Shown here piece after piece: positions 7,658-16,236 of a stretch of DNA of 47,183 nucleotides. The number at the start of each line of letters is the position of its first letter. Position 1 is the stretch's first letter. The notes under the pieces were generated by a model. It worked only from the letters and a program-made list of their open reading frames with translations, was not told the DNA's origin and did no database searches. A program made the translations under genes and the position numbers. The stretch is from Saccharothrix sp. (GTDB lineage Bacteria; Actinomycetota; Actinomycetes; Mycobacteriales; Pseudonocardiaceae): the NCBI RefSeq assembly GCF_031180885.1, contig NZ_JAPSLK010000061.1, positions 1 through 47,183 on the forward strand, written 5' to 3'.

Positions 7658-10600
7658 AGCTGCACCGGCTGGAGGTCACCGCGTTCGGCCCCTACGCGGG
7701 CCGCGAGGTGGTGGACTTCGACCTGCTGGGCGCGGACGGGCTGTTCCTGCTGCACGGCGACACCGGCGCGGGCAAGACGACGTTGCTGGACGCGGTGGCG
7801 TTCGCGCTGTTCGGCCGGGTGCCGGGGGCGCGCAACGAGGCGAAGCGGCTGCGCTGCGACTACGCGGACCGGGACACCGCGACCGAGGTCGCGCTGGAGC
7901 TGACCGTGCGCGGGCGGCGGTTCCGGGTGGTGCGCAGCCCGGAGTACGACCGGCCGAAGAAGCGCGGCGACGGGTTCACCCGGCAGAACGCGAAGGCGTC
8001 GCTGACCTGGATCAGCGGGTGGGACGGCGAGGGCCACAGCCGCGTCGACGAGGTGGCGCGCGAGGTCGAGGGCCTGCTCGGGATGACCGCCGAGCAGTTC
8101 TTCCAGGTGGTGCTGCTGCCGCAGGGCGAGTTCGCGAGGTTCCTGCGCGCGGACACCGCCGAGCGGGAGAAGCTGCTGGAGCGGCTGTTCGGGACCGAGC
8201 GGTTCGTGGACGTGGAGAAGTGGTTCCGCGACCGGCGGGTGGAGCGCGGGCGGGAGTTGGAGCGGCTGCGGCTGGCCAACCGGGACCTGGTGCAGCGGGT
8301 GGCGGAGGTGTCCGGGGAGGACGTGCCGGAGGACGGCGGCGACCCGGAGTGGCTCAGCTCGCTGGTGAAGCGGCTGGCGGAGGCGGAGCGCGAGGCTTGC
8401 GCGCGGGCGCGGGAGACGGCCGGGGCGCGGTCGGCCGCGGAGGCGGCTTGGCGTCGGGCGGACGAGTTGGCGGCGCGGGTGTCGCGGGTGCGGGGGGCTC
8501 GGGACGCTCTGGCGCGTTGTGCGGAGATCGAGCCGCACCGGGTGGCTTGGGTGCGGGAGCGGGACGCGGCGCGGCGGGCGTCGGTGGTGGTGCCGGCGCG
8601 GGATGCGGTGGCGCGGCTGGAGCGGGCGCTGTCTTCGGCGGTTGCGCAGGAGTCGGCTGCGGCTCGCGCGCTGGCCGACTTGGGCTACGCGGGCGGGCTT
8701 GGTGCTGGCGCGGGCGGGGCCGGCGGGCGCGGGTCTGGTGCGGGCGCGGGTGGGCTTGGCGCGGGTTCCGGGAGTGCTGGGGCGCGGCCTCCGGCCCCCG
8801 GTTCCATTGTCCCAGGGGGGTACGACAATTCTGCCGGGCTTGGAGTTGCCGCGGCGGAGTTGCGGGCGGAGGGGGAGCGGTTTCGGGAGGAGGCTGGTGG
8901 GCTGACTCGGTTGGCCGAGGAGGCCCGGCGGCAGCGGGAGGACCGGCGGCGGCTCGTGGAGTTGGAGAAGCGTGCGCGGTCGGCGGCTCAGCGGTTGGAT
9001 CGGTTGGTCACCGCGTTGGCCGAGGTGCCCGATCGGCTCGTCGCGGCCCGTGCCGAGGCTGAAGAGGCCGCGCTGGCGGCCGCCCGGCTCGATGCGGTCG
9101 CGGCGAAGGCGTTGGCGGCCAAGGAGATCCCGGGTGCCGAGACCGCCGTGCGGGTTGCCGACGATGCCCGGCGGGTCGCCGTCGATGCCCACCAGAAGGC
9201 GCGGGACGTCCTGTTGCAGGTCCGCAAGCAGCGTCTGGACGGCATGGCCGTCGAACTCGCCGCCGCCCTGCGCGCGGGCCGCGCGTGCCCGGTGTGCGGT
9301 TCCAAGGAGCACCCCACGCCCGCCGAACCGATGCTCAACGCCGTCACCGGAGCCGACGAGGACCGGGCCGCCGACACCGAGCAGGCCGCCGCGGACCGCC
9401 GTGCCGCCGCCGAGAAGTCGTTGCAGGAAGCCGAAAACCGGCTGGCGGCGCTGCGCGAGGTGGTCGGCGACCAGGACCCGGGCGCACTCGTGGCCGAACA
9501 CGACTCCGTGAAAAGGCTTGCCGCCCAACGGGACCAGCGCGCCGCCGCACTGTCCGAACTGGAGCGCCAGGTCGAGGCCGCCACCGCCGACCGGGCCGCG
9601 CTGGAGCGCGAGGTCGCCGAGCTGACCACCCGGCACGTCGAGCTGTCCGAGACCGTCCGGGAACGCGCCGACCGCCTGGAGGAGGCCCGCGGCGACTTCC
9701 CCGACGTCACCGCCCGCCGCGCCCACCTGCTCGACCTCGCCGACGCCCTGGCCACCCTCGCCGAGCGCCGCACCGCCGTCGCCGAGTGCGAGGAGCGCCT
9801 GGCCGAGCAGCGCGTCGAGGTGTCCCGCCTGGCCGCCGAGGCGGGCTTCGCGGACGTCGCCGACGCGGTCGCCGCCGTGCGCACCGACGACGCGGTCGAG
9901 GCCCTGGAGACCCGCATCCGCAAGGTCGAGGACGCGAAGGTCACCGCCGAGTCCGTGCTGGCCGAACTGCCCGACGTCGACCCGGACACCGAGGTCGACC
10001 TGGCCGGCGCGGAGTCCGCGTTCCGCGCCGCCACCGCCGAAGCCGAACAGGCCGCGGCCGCGTTGGCCGCCGCCCGCCGCGACGCCCGCCGGGCCGAAGC
10101 GCTGGCCGAGCAGCTCGCCGCCGCGTGGGTGGAGTTGGAGCCCGTCGAGGCGGAGTACGCCGAACTGGCCGCGCTCACCGACGTGATCAACGGCCAGGGC
10201 CAGAACGCCAAGAAGATGACCCTGCGCACGTACGTGCTGGCCGCCCGGCTCGAAGAGGTCGCGGTGGCCGCGAGCGCCCGCCTCGAACGCATGAGCCAGG
10301 GCCGGTACCGGTTCGTGCACTCCGTGGAGGCCGGTCCGCGCGGCACCCGGGGCGGCCTGGGGCTGGACGTGCTCGACGACTACTCCGGCCGCCAGCGCCC
10401 CACCAAGACCCTGTCCGGCGGCGAGTCGTTCCTGGCGTCGCTGGCCCTGGCCCTGGGCCTCTCCGACGTGGTCGCGTCCGGCGCGGTGCTGGACACCCTG
10501 TTCATCGACGAGGGGTTCGGCACGCTGGACGCCGACACCCTCGAACTGGTGATGACGGTCCTGGACGAACTCCGCGCCGGCGGTCGCGTGGTAGGCCTGG

Positions 10601-10692
10601 TGTCACACGTGGAAGAGCTGCGGCAACGCATCCCGACCAGGCTTCGGGTCCGCAAAGCACGCGGCGGTTCGTCCCTGGAGGTGGTGGCGTGA
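7654..10692 (+). CDS. sbcC: Nuclease SbcCD subunit C (SMC-like ATPase)
   Basis: Rad50-type ATPase partner of SbcD. The 1012-residue protein has Walker A GDTGAGKTT (about residues 35-43), a QxxxLPQGEF motif, long coiled-coil arms and the zinc hook CPVCG at about 545-549. The ABC signature LSGGE is at about 920 and Walker B TLFIDEG at about 949. An unusual Gly/Ala-rich low-complexity insert occupies about residues 347-395 in the first coiled-coil arm. Its DNA contains a copy of a 53-bp element also found between genes at 31847. The GTG start overlaps the sbcD stop by 4 nt, and the 3' end overlaps the following VOC gene the same way. Confidence 0.95.
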   Translation: MKLHRLEVTAFGPYAGREVVDFDLLGADGLFLLHGDTGAGKTTLLDAVAFALFGRVPGARNEAKRLRCDYADRDTATEVALELTVRGRRFRVVRSPEYDRPKKRGDGFTRQNAKASLTWISGWDGEGHSRVDEVAREVEGLLGMTAEQFFQVVLLPQGEFARFLRADTAEREKLLERLFGTERFVDVEKWFRDRRVERGRELERLRLANRDLVQRVAEVSGEDVPEDGGDPEWLSSLVKRLAEAEREACARARETAGARSAAEAAWRRADELAARVSRVRGARDALARCAEIEPHRVAWVRERDAARRASVVVPARDAVARLERALSSAVAQESAAARALADLGYAGGLGAGAGGAGGRGSGAGAGGLGAGSGSAGARPPAPGSIVPGGYDNSAGLGVAAAELRAEGERFREEAGGLTRLAEEARRQREDRRRLVELEKRARSAAQRLDRLVTALAEVPDRLVAARAEAEEAALAAARLDAVAAKALAAKEIPGAETAVRVADDARRVAVDAHQKARDVLLQVRKQRLDGMAVELAAALRAGRACPVCGSKEHPTPAEPMLNAVTGADEDRAADTEQAAADRRAAAEKSLQEAENRLAALREVVGDQDPGALVAEHDSVKRLAAQRDQRAAALSELERQVEAATADRAALEREVAELTTRHVELSETVRERADRLEEARGDFPDVTARRAHLLDLADALATLAERRTAVAECEERLAEQRVEVSRLAAEAGFADVADAVAAVRTDDAVEALETRIRKVEDAKVTAESVLAELPDVDPDTEVDLAGAESAFRAATAEAEQAAAALAAARRDARRAEALAEQLAAAWVELEPVEAEYAELAALTDVINGQGQNAKKMTLRTYVLAARLEEVAVAASARLERMSQGRYRFVHSVEAGPRGTRGGLGLDVLDDYSGRQRPTKTLSGGESFLASLALALGLSDVVASGAVLDTLFIDEGFGTLDADTLELVMTVLDELRAGGRVVGLVSHVEELRQRIPTRLRVRKARGGSSLEVVA
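8776..8828 (+). repeat. 53-bp dispersed element, copy A, inside sbcC
   Basis: This segment begins GCTGGGGCGCGGCCTCCGGC, continues to a TTCCATTGTC box, and ends with GACAA after a 12-nt spacer. The first part can fold (GGGGC...GCCCC) and the second part is a TTGTC-N12-GACAA inverted repeat. The first 38 bases differ at one position from the intergenic copy at 31847-31899 and both copies are 53 bp. Here it is read in frame as part of the low-complexity insert of SbcC. Confidence 0.85.
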
Positions 10693-11096
10693 GCACCTAC
10701 CGCTCGGCTTTCCCCATGCTGGTCTGCGACGACCTGACCCGTTCCCTGGCGTTCTACCAGGACGCCCTGGGCTTCTCGATCACCTACCGCTTCCCCGCCG
10801 AGGGCGACCCGGTGTACGTGGCGGTCTCCCTGCCCGACGGCTCGCGGCTGGGCCTGGGCCAGGTCGCCCCGGACGGCCGGGGCGTGCACGGCCGTCCCCA
10901 ACGCCCGACCGCGGGCCACCGCTTCGAGCTGTGCGTCTACCACGACGACGTCGACGCGGCGGTGACCGAGCTGGCCGCGCAGGGGCATCCCGTCCTGCTG
11001 GAACCCGCCGACACCCCATGGGGTGAACGCGTCGCCTTCGTCGCCGACCCGGACGGCAACCCGGTCATGATCACCCGCGAGGCCCTGACGAGCTAG
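10689..11096 (+). CDS. VOC/glyoxalase-family protein
   Basis: A 135-residue vicinal-oxygen-chelate fold protein made of two beta-alpha-beta-beta-beta halves: FPMLVCDDLTRSLAFYQDAL in the first and HRFELCVYHDDVDAAVTELA in the second, ending with FVADPDGNPVMI. Candidate metal ligands are H118-equivalent and acidic positions, but substrate cannot be deduced. Members include glyoxalases, dioxygenases and antibiotic-binding proteins. The GTG start overlaps the sbcC stop, so it is translationally coupled to a repair operon. Its TAG stop shares the palindrome CTAG with the stop of the convergent ABC transporter. Confidence 0.85.
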   Translation: MSTYRSAFPMLVCDDLTRSLAFYQDALGFSITYRFPAEGDPVYVAVSLPDGSRLGLGQVAPDGRGVHGRPQRPTAGHRFELCVYHDDVDAAVTELAAQGHPVLLEPADTPWGERVAFVADPDGNPVMITREALTS

Positions 11097-13045
11097 GCCG
11101 CCTCGTCGGTCGGCGACAGCAGGTCGCCCCGGTACGCGGCGGCCTGCAGCTCGAACAGCTCGTGGTAGTGGCCTTCCAGGGCCATCAGCTCCTCGTGGGT
11201 GCCCTGTTCGACGATCTTCCCCTTGTCCAGCAGCACGATCCGGTCGGCGTTGCGGATGTTCGCCAACCGGTGGGTCACCAGGATGGTCGTCCGTCTGGCC
11301 GCCGCCTCCCGCAACCCCTCGAACACCCTCGCCTCGGCCTTCGCGTCCAGCGCTGCGGTGGGCTCGTCGGCCACCAGCACCGCCGCGTCCCGGTACATCC
11401 CGCGCGCGATCCCCATCCGCTGCCACTGGCCCCCGGACAGGTCCTGGCCGTCGTTGAACTGCCGGGACAGCACGGTGTCCGCGCCCGAGGGCAGGGTGGC
11501 CAGGACCTCGTCCGCCCCCGACCGCCGCACGGCGTCCTCCCACGCCGCGTCGTCCTCCCGGTCCAACCGGCCGACCGTGACGTTGCGGCGGGCGGTCATG
11601 GGCCACTGGGCCGGGTCCTGGGCGATGACCGCGATGGAGGAGTGCACGGAGGTCTTGTCGGCTTCGGCCAGGTCGACGCCGTCCCACCGGACCACCCCCT
11701 CGTCGACCGGGTACAGGCCGGTCAGGACCTTGCCGAGGGTGGTCTTGCCGGAACCGTTCTCGCCGACCAGCGCGATGACCTCGCCGCGGCGGACGGTGAG
11801 GCTCACGTCGTCCAGCGCGGGGGTGTCCTTGCCGGGATAGCGGAACGTGACGTGCTCCAGGGTGATCAGCTCCGGGTCCGCCGGGGCCTTCGTGGGGGAC
11901 GAGCCCTGCGCCCGTTCCGCGCCCTCGACCAGCAGTTTCCGGTAGAAGTCGATGTAGAACGAGTCCTCGTAGATCGCGTTGACCGCCCGGGTCGTGGTCG
12001 ACAGGGACGAGAAACCGGTGCGCATCGCCAGCAGGGCCGTGCCGGCGAGCGCCAACTCCATGCCGCCCGAGTACAGGAGCACGCCGAGCACCGCGTACGC
12101 GAAGCCGGTGCCGAGGCCCGCGAGCGCCCGGCCGGTGAGGCGGACCAGGTTCGTCTTGTGCGCCATGCGGATCTCGTCGCCCATCAGGGAGTCGGCGATC
12201 CGCCGGTGCTCGGCCAGGAGGCGTTCCTGGAGGGTCAGGGCGTGGCGTTCGAGGGCGAAGTCGCGGTCGGTGGCGACCTCCTCGACCACGCCCTTGCGGA
12301 TGTTGCGGGTGACCGAGTCCAGGAAGTGCTCGTACCGCAGCTTGGACACCCGGGCCGAGGCCCACGCGTTCGCCACCGCCGCGAGCAGCAGCGCGGGCGC
12401 CAGCCACGGGTGCAGCAGGCCGACCGTGACGATCGCGGCGATCATCGTGATGCACGACGACACCAGGTCCGCCAGGTAGCGCAGGCTGCTCTCCAGGCTG
12501 CGGACGCCGTGCCGACCGCCCTGGCGGGCCAGTTCCCGGAAGTCGGCGTCCTCGAACGCCAGCAGCTCCGCCCGCACCAGCACGGCGGTGACCTCGTCGT
12601 TCGCCGCCCGCGACACCCTGGGCCGCAGCGAACTCTCCACGGCCGCCACGGCGGTGTCGAGGAGGGCGCGCGCGGCGTACGAGCCGACCACGACCGCCAG
12701 CGCGGGCAGCGACTCGGCGACCCGCTGCGGAGTGGGTTCGTCGCGCAGGAGGGCGGCGAAGACGTCCGCCGTGGCGAGCAGCCCGAACGCGGTCACGCAC
12801 CCGCTGAGGACGTGCACCGCGGCGGCGGCGAGGGTGAGCTTCGGCGAGGTCCGCCAGGCGAGCCGGATGACCACGCGGATCGCTTCGGGCAGGCTGCGCA
12901 ACGCCTTGCCGAGGCTGACCGTAGCGGCCTTGCGCCCCACCTTGGCCCACTTGGGCGTGGAGATGTTCTCCACCCCGATCAGCACGGAGGTCATGCTGTC
13001 CAGGTAACGCCTGTCCCGGTGTGCCGTGCCACCCGTTTCGCTCAT
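11093..13045 (-). CDS. ABC exporter, fused permease-ATPase
   Basis: A 650-residue half-transporter. The membrane domain (about residues 75-370) holds several hydrophobic spans such as LTLAAAAVHVLSGCVTAFGLL and ITMIAAIVTVGLLHPWLAPAL. The ATPase has Walker A GENGSGKT (428-435), signature LSGGQ, Walker B VLVADEP and the H-loop VTHRL. It therefore functions as a homodimer or with a partner elsewhere, exporting a lipid, peptide or drug; the substrate is unknown. There is no peptidase C39 domain. The start is uncertain: ATG at 13045 has no good ribosome site, and ATG at 12994 is an alternative. Genes around it do not reveal its cargo. Confidence 0.88.
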   Translation of the reverse strand: MSETGGTAHRDRRYLDSMTSVLIGVENISTPKWAKVGRKAATVSLGKALRSLPEAIRVVIRLAWRTSPKLTLAAAAVHVLSGCVTAFGLLATADVFAALLRDEPTPQRVAESLPALAVVVGSYAARALLDTAVAAVESSLRPRVSRAANDEVTAVLVRAELLAFEDADFRELARQGGRHGVRSLESSLRYLADLVSSCITMIAAIVTVGLLHPWLAPALLLAAVANAWASARVSKLRYEHFLDSVTRNIRKGVVEEVATDRDFALERHALTLQERLLAEHRRIADSLMGDEIRMAHKTNLVRLTGRALAGLGTGFAYAVLGVLLYSGGMELALAGTALLAMRTGFSSLSTTTRAVNAIYEDSFYIDFYRKLLVEGAERAQGSSPTKAPADPELITLEHVTFRYPGKDTPALDDVSLTVRRGEVIALVGENGSGKTTLGKVLTGLYPVDEGVVRWDGVDLAEADKTSVHSSIAVIAQDPAQWPMTARRNVTVGRLDREDDAAWEDAVRRSGADEVLATLPSGADTVLSRQFNDGQDLSGGQWQRMGIARGMYRDAAVLVADEPTAALDAKAEARVFEGLREAAARRTTILVTHRLANIRNADRIVLLDKGKIVEQGTHEELMALEGHYHELFELQAAAYRGDLLSPTDEAA

Positions 13046-13109
13046 AGCCGCAGCTCAGCGGCTGGCGTGCGGGGAAATGTCGTACCCGGCCGGCAGAATG
13101 AAAGCAGGG

Positions 13110-13128
13110 GACCCCCGTTGTCGGGGTC
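13110..13128 (-). terminator. Hairpin downstream of ogt
   Basis: GACCCC (13110-13115) and GGGGTC (13123-13128) form a 6-bp stem with a 7-nt loop. On the minus strand it is followed by CCCTGCTTTCATTCTG, mildly T-rich. It lies 25 nt after the ogt stop and would separate alkA-ogt from the ABC exporter gene. Confidence 0.55.
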
Positions 13129-13152
13129 TCGGCGTCCTTGAAGCGGCCGATC

Positions 13153-13656
13153 TCATGGACTGACCTCGTGGTCGAGCAGCCACCGCTTCACGGCCACGCC
13201 CCACCGGAAGTTGCCGATCGCGCCGCCCGTCCGCACCACCCGGTGGCACGGCACGAACAGGGTCGCCGCGTTGCGGGCGCATGCCGAAGCCGCCGCGCGG
13301 ACCGCCGACGGTCGACCCGCGAGCAGGGCGTAATCCGCGTAGCTCACCGGCTTGCCCGCCGGCACCGTCCGCAGCGCCGTCCACGCCTGCTCCATGAACT
13401 CCCCGGACCGCTGCCGCACCGGGATGTCGTCGATCGCCGCCAGGTCACCCGCGTGGTAGTCGCGCACGGCCCGGGTCACCGCGCCCAGGTCGTTCCGGGT
13501 GCTGACGCCCGACGGGCGCAGCGACGGCGACACCTGCGGCAGCAGGTCGTCCAGGGACGCCGTCCACCCGCTCGCCAGCACGGCGCCGTCCGACGCCACC
13601 ACGGCGGTGAAGGGGCCGATCGGGGTGTCCACAGTGGACGAAAAAGCGGTGCTCAC
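13153..13656 (-). CDS. ogt: Methylated-DNA--protein-cysteine methyltransferase
   Basis: Suicide repair protein that moves alkyl groups from O6-alkylguanine to its own cysteine. The 167-residue protein has the active-site PCHRV at 136-140 (C137), the helix-turn-helix region PVSYADYALLAG with the arginine finger in RAAASACARN, and an N-terminal ribonuclease-like domain. The GTG start has AGGAGG 5 nt upstream and overlaps the alkA stop as GTGA, forming an alkylation-repair operon equivalent to Rv1317c-Rv1316c. A terminator-like hairpin follows. Confidence 0.95.
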   Translation of the reverse strand: MSTAFSSTVDTPIGPFTAVVASDGAVLASGWTASLDDLLPQVSPSLRPSGVSTRNDLGAVTRAVRDYHAGDLAAIDDIPVRQRSGEFMEQAWTALRTVPAGKPVSYADYALLAGRPSAVRAAASACARNAATLFVPCHRVVRTGGAIGNFRWGVAVKRWLLDHEVSP

Positions 13657-14921
13657 GCGGTCCTCCTGAGGTGCATCTCGGCGTACGACCGCCAGGGCCG
13701 CCACGCCTTGTTGTCCGCGGTCAGCGGGATGTCGGGCGCGCCCAGCACGCGCATCACGACGTACCGGGCGATCTCCGGACCCACACCGGGGAACGCGGAC
13801 AGCTCGGCCTCCAGTTCGTCGGCGTCGCGCCCCACGTCCACCACCAGCGCCCCGGACGCCAGCGCCGCCGCGACCGGCGAGTCGACGTCGGCGGGCGCCG
13901 GGTACAGGTGGGTCACCGGCCCGTCCGGGATGTCCAGCGGCTCGCCGGGCGACACGTGGCCCAGCGCCCGCAGCAGGGTCTCCGCACCGTCCACGCTCCC
14001 CGGCAGCCGCACCCCGGGGTGGGCCGCCACGAGCGGGCGCAGCAGCGGGTCGTGGCCGAGGAAGTCGTCCACGGCCTGCGGGTCGGCGTCCAGGTCCAGC
14101 AGGCGGCGCACCCGGCTCACCGCGCTGCCCAGGTCGCGCAGGTCGCCCAGCCGCAGCGAGCACGACACGTACCCCTCGGCGGGCTCCAGCAGCACCGTCG
14201 CCTGCCCGTGCGGCAGGCGCAGCGACCGCGCGTAGGAGGTGTCGGTGACGTGCTCCACGCCCGGGATCGCCGACGCCCGGAACTGCGCGAGCAGCCCCGC
14301 CGCGTCGAACGGCGGCCGGTACGGCAGGCGCAGCGTGATCCGCCCCGCCGTGCCGACGACCTTGCGCTTGGACCGCATCTCCGACGGGGTCGCGGCGAAC
14401 ACGGCCCGGATGGTGTCGTTGAACTGCCGCACGCTCGCGAACCCGGCCGCGAACGCGATGTCGGTGAACGACAGGTCCGTCGTCTCGATCAGCAGCCGGG
14501 CGGAGTGCGCCCGGTGCGCCCGGGCCAGGGCCAGCGGACCGGCGCCCAGCTCGGCGGTCAGCACGCGGGTCAGGTGGCGCTCGGAGTACCCGAGGCGCGC
14601 GGCCAGGCCCGGCACGCCGTCGCGCTCGACGACCCCGTCCGCGATGAGCCGCATGGCGCGCGCGGCCAGGTCGGCCCGCAGGTTCCACTCCGGTGAGCCC
14701 GGCACGGCGTCCGGCAGGCACCGCCGGCACGCCCGGTAGCCGGCCGACTGCGCGGCGGCGGCGGTCGGGTAGAACTCGGCGTTGCGCCGCTTGGGCGTGA
14801 CCGCCGGGCAGGACGGGCGGCAGTAGATCCGGGTGGTGCGGACCGCCAGGATGAAGCACCCGTCGAACCGGGCGTCCCGGGCCGCGACCGCCCGGTAGGC
14901 GCGTTCGGCGTCGACCAACAT
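13653..14921 (-). CDS. alkA: Ada-type regulator fused to AlkA DNA glycosylase
   Basis: A 422-residue protein joining three parts. An Ada methyl-phosphotriester sensor comes first, with the zinc/acceptor cysteines in YCRPSCPA and RACRRCLP. An AraC-type helix-turn-helix follows (about residues 100-180, FTDIAFAAGFASVRQFND). An AlkA 3-methyladenine glycosylase domain comes last, with the hairpin motif FPGVGPEIARYV. It should sense methylation damage and activate its own operon. The C-terminus is short. After LTAD, probably the catalytic aspartate, the helix usually found before WRPWRSYA seems to be missing. ATG at 14921 was chosen; GTG at 14930 is possible. Confidence 0.9.
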   Translation of the reverse strand: MLVDAERAYRAVAARDARFDGCFILAVRTTRIYCRPSCPAVTPKRRNAEFYPTAAAAQSAGYRACRRCLPDAVPGSPEWNLRADLAARAMRLIADGVVERDGVPGLAARLGYSERHLTRVLTAELGAGPLALARAHRAHSARLLIETTDLSFTDIAFAAGFASVRQFNDTIRAVFAATPSEMRSKRKVVGTAGRITLRLPYRPPFDAAGLLAQFRASAIPGVEHVTDTSYARSLRLPHGQATVLLEPAEGYVSCSLRLGDLRDLGSAVSRVRRLLDLDADPQAVDDFLGHDPLLRPLVAAHPGVRLPGSVDGAETLLRALGHVSPGEPLDIPDGPVTHLYPAPADVDSPVAAALASGALVVDVGRDADELEAELSAFPGVGPEIARYVVMRVLGAPDIPLTADNKAWRPWRSYAEMHLRRTA

Positions 14922-14986
14922 GAGCTTCACTGTGCCACCGCCGGCACCAGGGGTCTCGCGGGAATCGGACACGGCGTTGCACCGCG

Positions 14987-14992
14987 TAGACT
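14987..14992 (+). promoter_or_regulatory. Probable -10 element of ychF
   Basis: TAGACT lies 8 nt before the GTG start of ychF, with no Shine-Dalgarno sequence in between (only CACCCCCC). This suggests a leaderless transcript. Confidence 0.5.
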
Positions 14993-15000
14993 CACCCCCC

Positions 15001-16080
15001 GTGAGTTTGACCCTCGGTATCGTCGGCCTGCCCAACGTCGGCAAGTCCACCCTGTTCAACGCCCTCACGCGCAACGACGTGCTCGCGGCGAACTACCCGT
15101 TCGCGACCATCGAGCCCAACGTCGGCGTGGTGCCGTTGCCGGACGCCCGCCTCGGCAAGCTGGCGGAGATCTTCGGCTCGGAGCGCGAGGTGCCCGCCGT
15201 GGTGTCGTTCGTCGACATCGCGGGCATCGTCAAGGGCGCGTCCGAAGGCGCCGGCCTGGGCAACAAGTTCCTCGCCAACATCCGCGAGGCGAACGCGATC
15301 TGCCAGGTCATCCGGGTGTTCGCGGACGACGACGTGGTCCACGTGGACGGTCGCGTCGACCCGGCGGCCGACATCGAGACCATCAACACCGAGCTGATCC
15401 TCGCGGACCTCCAGACCCTGGAGAAGGCCGTGCCGAGGCTGGAGAAGGAAGCCCGGACGGCCAAGGACCGCAGGCCTGCCCTCGACGCGGCCGTGAAGGC
15501 GCGGGAGATCCTCGACTCGGGCCGGACGCTGTTCTCGGCGCAGTCGGAGGTCGACGGCGACCTGCTGCGCGAGCTGAGCCTGCTGACGACCAAGCCGTTC
15601 CTGTACGTGTTCAACGCGGACGAGGCCGTGCTGACCGACGAGGCTCGGCTGAAGGAACTGCGCGAGATGGTCGCGCCCGCCGACGCGGTGTTCCTGGACG
15701 CCAAGGTCGAGGCGGAGCTGCTGGAGCTGGACGAGGAGTCCGCGCGCGAGCTGCTGGAGTCCATCGGCCAACACGAACCCGGCCTGCACGCGTTGGCCCG
15801 TGCCGGCTTCCACACCCTGGGCTTGCAGACCTACCTGACGGCGGGCCCGAAGGAGTCCCGTGCGTGGACCATCCCCCAGGGCGCCACCGCACCGCAGGCG
15901 GCGGGCGTGATCCACACGGACTTCGAGCGCGGGTTCATCAAGGCCGAGGTGGTGTCGTTCACGGACCTGGTGGAGGCCGGCTCGATGGCCGCGGCGAAGG
16001 CCGCCGGCAAGGTCCGCATGGAGGGCAAGGACTACGTGATGGCGGACGGCGACGTCGTGGAGTTCCGCTTCAACGTGTAG
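15001..16080 (+). CDS. ychF: Redox-regulated ATPase/GTPase YchF
   Basis: Universally conserved OBG-family P-loop protein (359 residues) that binds ribosomes and prefers ATP over GTP; the syntenic mycobacterial gene is Rv1112. It has the P-loop GLPNVGKST (about residues 8-16) and switch II DIAGIVKGASEGAGLGNKFL. The G4 position is NADE instead of NKxD, the feature that relaxes nucleotide specificity. A coiled coil and the C-terminal TGS domain, ending DGDVVEFRFNV, follow. GTG at 15001 begins exactly at the conserved MSLTLGIVGLPN. The 3' end overlaps a minus-strand Uma2 remnant by 11 nt. Confidence 0.97.
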   Translation: MSLTLGIVGLPNVGKSTLFNALTRNDVLAANYPFATIEPNVGVVPLPDARLGKLAEIFGSEREVPAVVSFVDIAGIVKGASEGAGLGNKFLANIREANAICQVIRVFADDDVVHVDGRVDPAADIETINTELILADLQTLEKAVPRLEKEARTAKDRRPALDAAVKAREILDSGRTLFSAQSEVDGDLLRELSLLTTKPFLYVFNADEAVLTDEARLKELREMVAPADAVFLDAKVEAELLELDEESARELLESIGQHEPGLHALARAGFHTLGLQTYLTAGPKESRAWTIPQGATAPQAAGVIHTDFERGFIKAEVVSFTDLVEAGSMAAAKAAGKVRMEGKDYVMADGDVVEFRFNV

Positions 16081-16235
16081 TGCGGAAGAGGCCGTCGAGG
16101 TCGATGGTGATCGGGAACGGCACCCCCAGTTCGAGGGTGCCGCGGAAGATGCCGGCCGGGGTGTAGGTCCTGGTCGGCTCGTCCAGCTCGGGGCGGTGGC
16201 GTCCACTCGGGCAGCCGGTCATGGCTGAACCTGGC
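16070..16235 (-). pseudogene. Uma2-family endonuclease remnant with internal deletion
   Basis: Only the two ends of an Uma2 (PD-(D/E)XK-like) protein are visible. One frame reads HDRLPEWTPPP, typical of an Uma2 N-terminus. The adjoining frame reads ELDEPTRTYTPAGIFRG and then VPFPITIDLDGLF, typical of the C-terminus. About 130 central residues, including the catalytic core, are missing and the two parts are out of frame. Uma2 genes are very numerous in Streptomyces-like genomes. The fragment overlaps the ychF 3' end and lies just after the 106-aa gene. Confidence 0.6.
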
Positions 16236-16236
16236 C

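Noticed and set aside
13055..13156. A 33-codon minus-strand frame starting ATGA over the ogt stop and ending 9 nt before the ABC exporter, a tempting exported-peptide precursor
   Set aside because: It reads through the terminator-like hairpin at 13110-13128, has no independent ribosome site, and its composition (Arg/Pro/Ser) looks like translated intergenic sequence. No modification enzymes are nearby.
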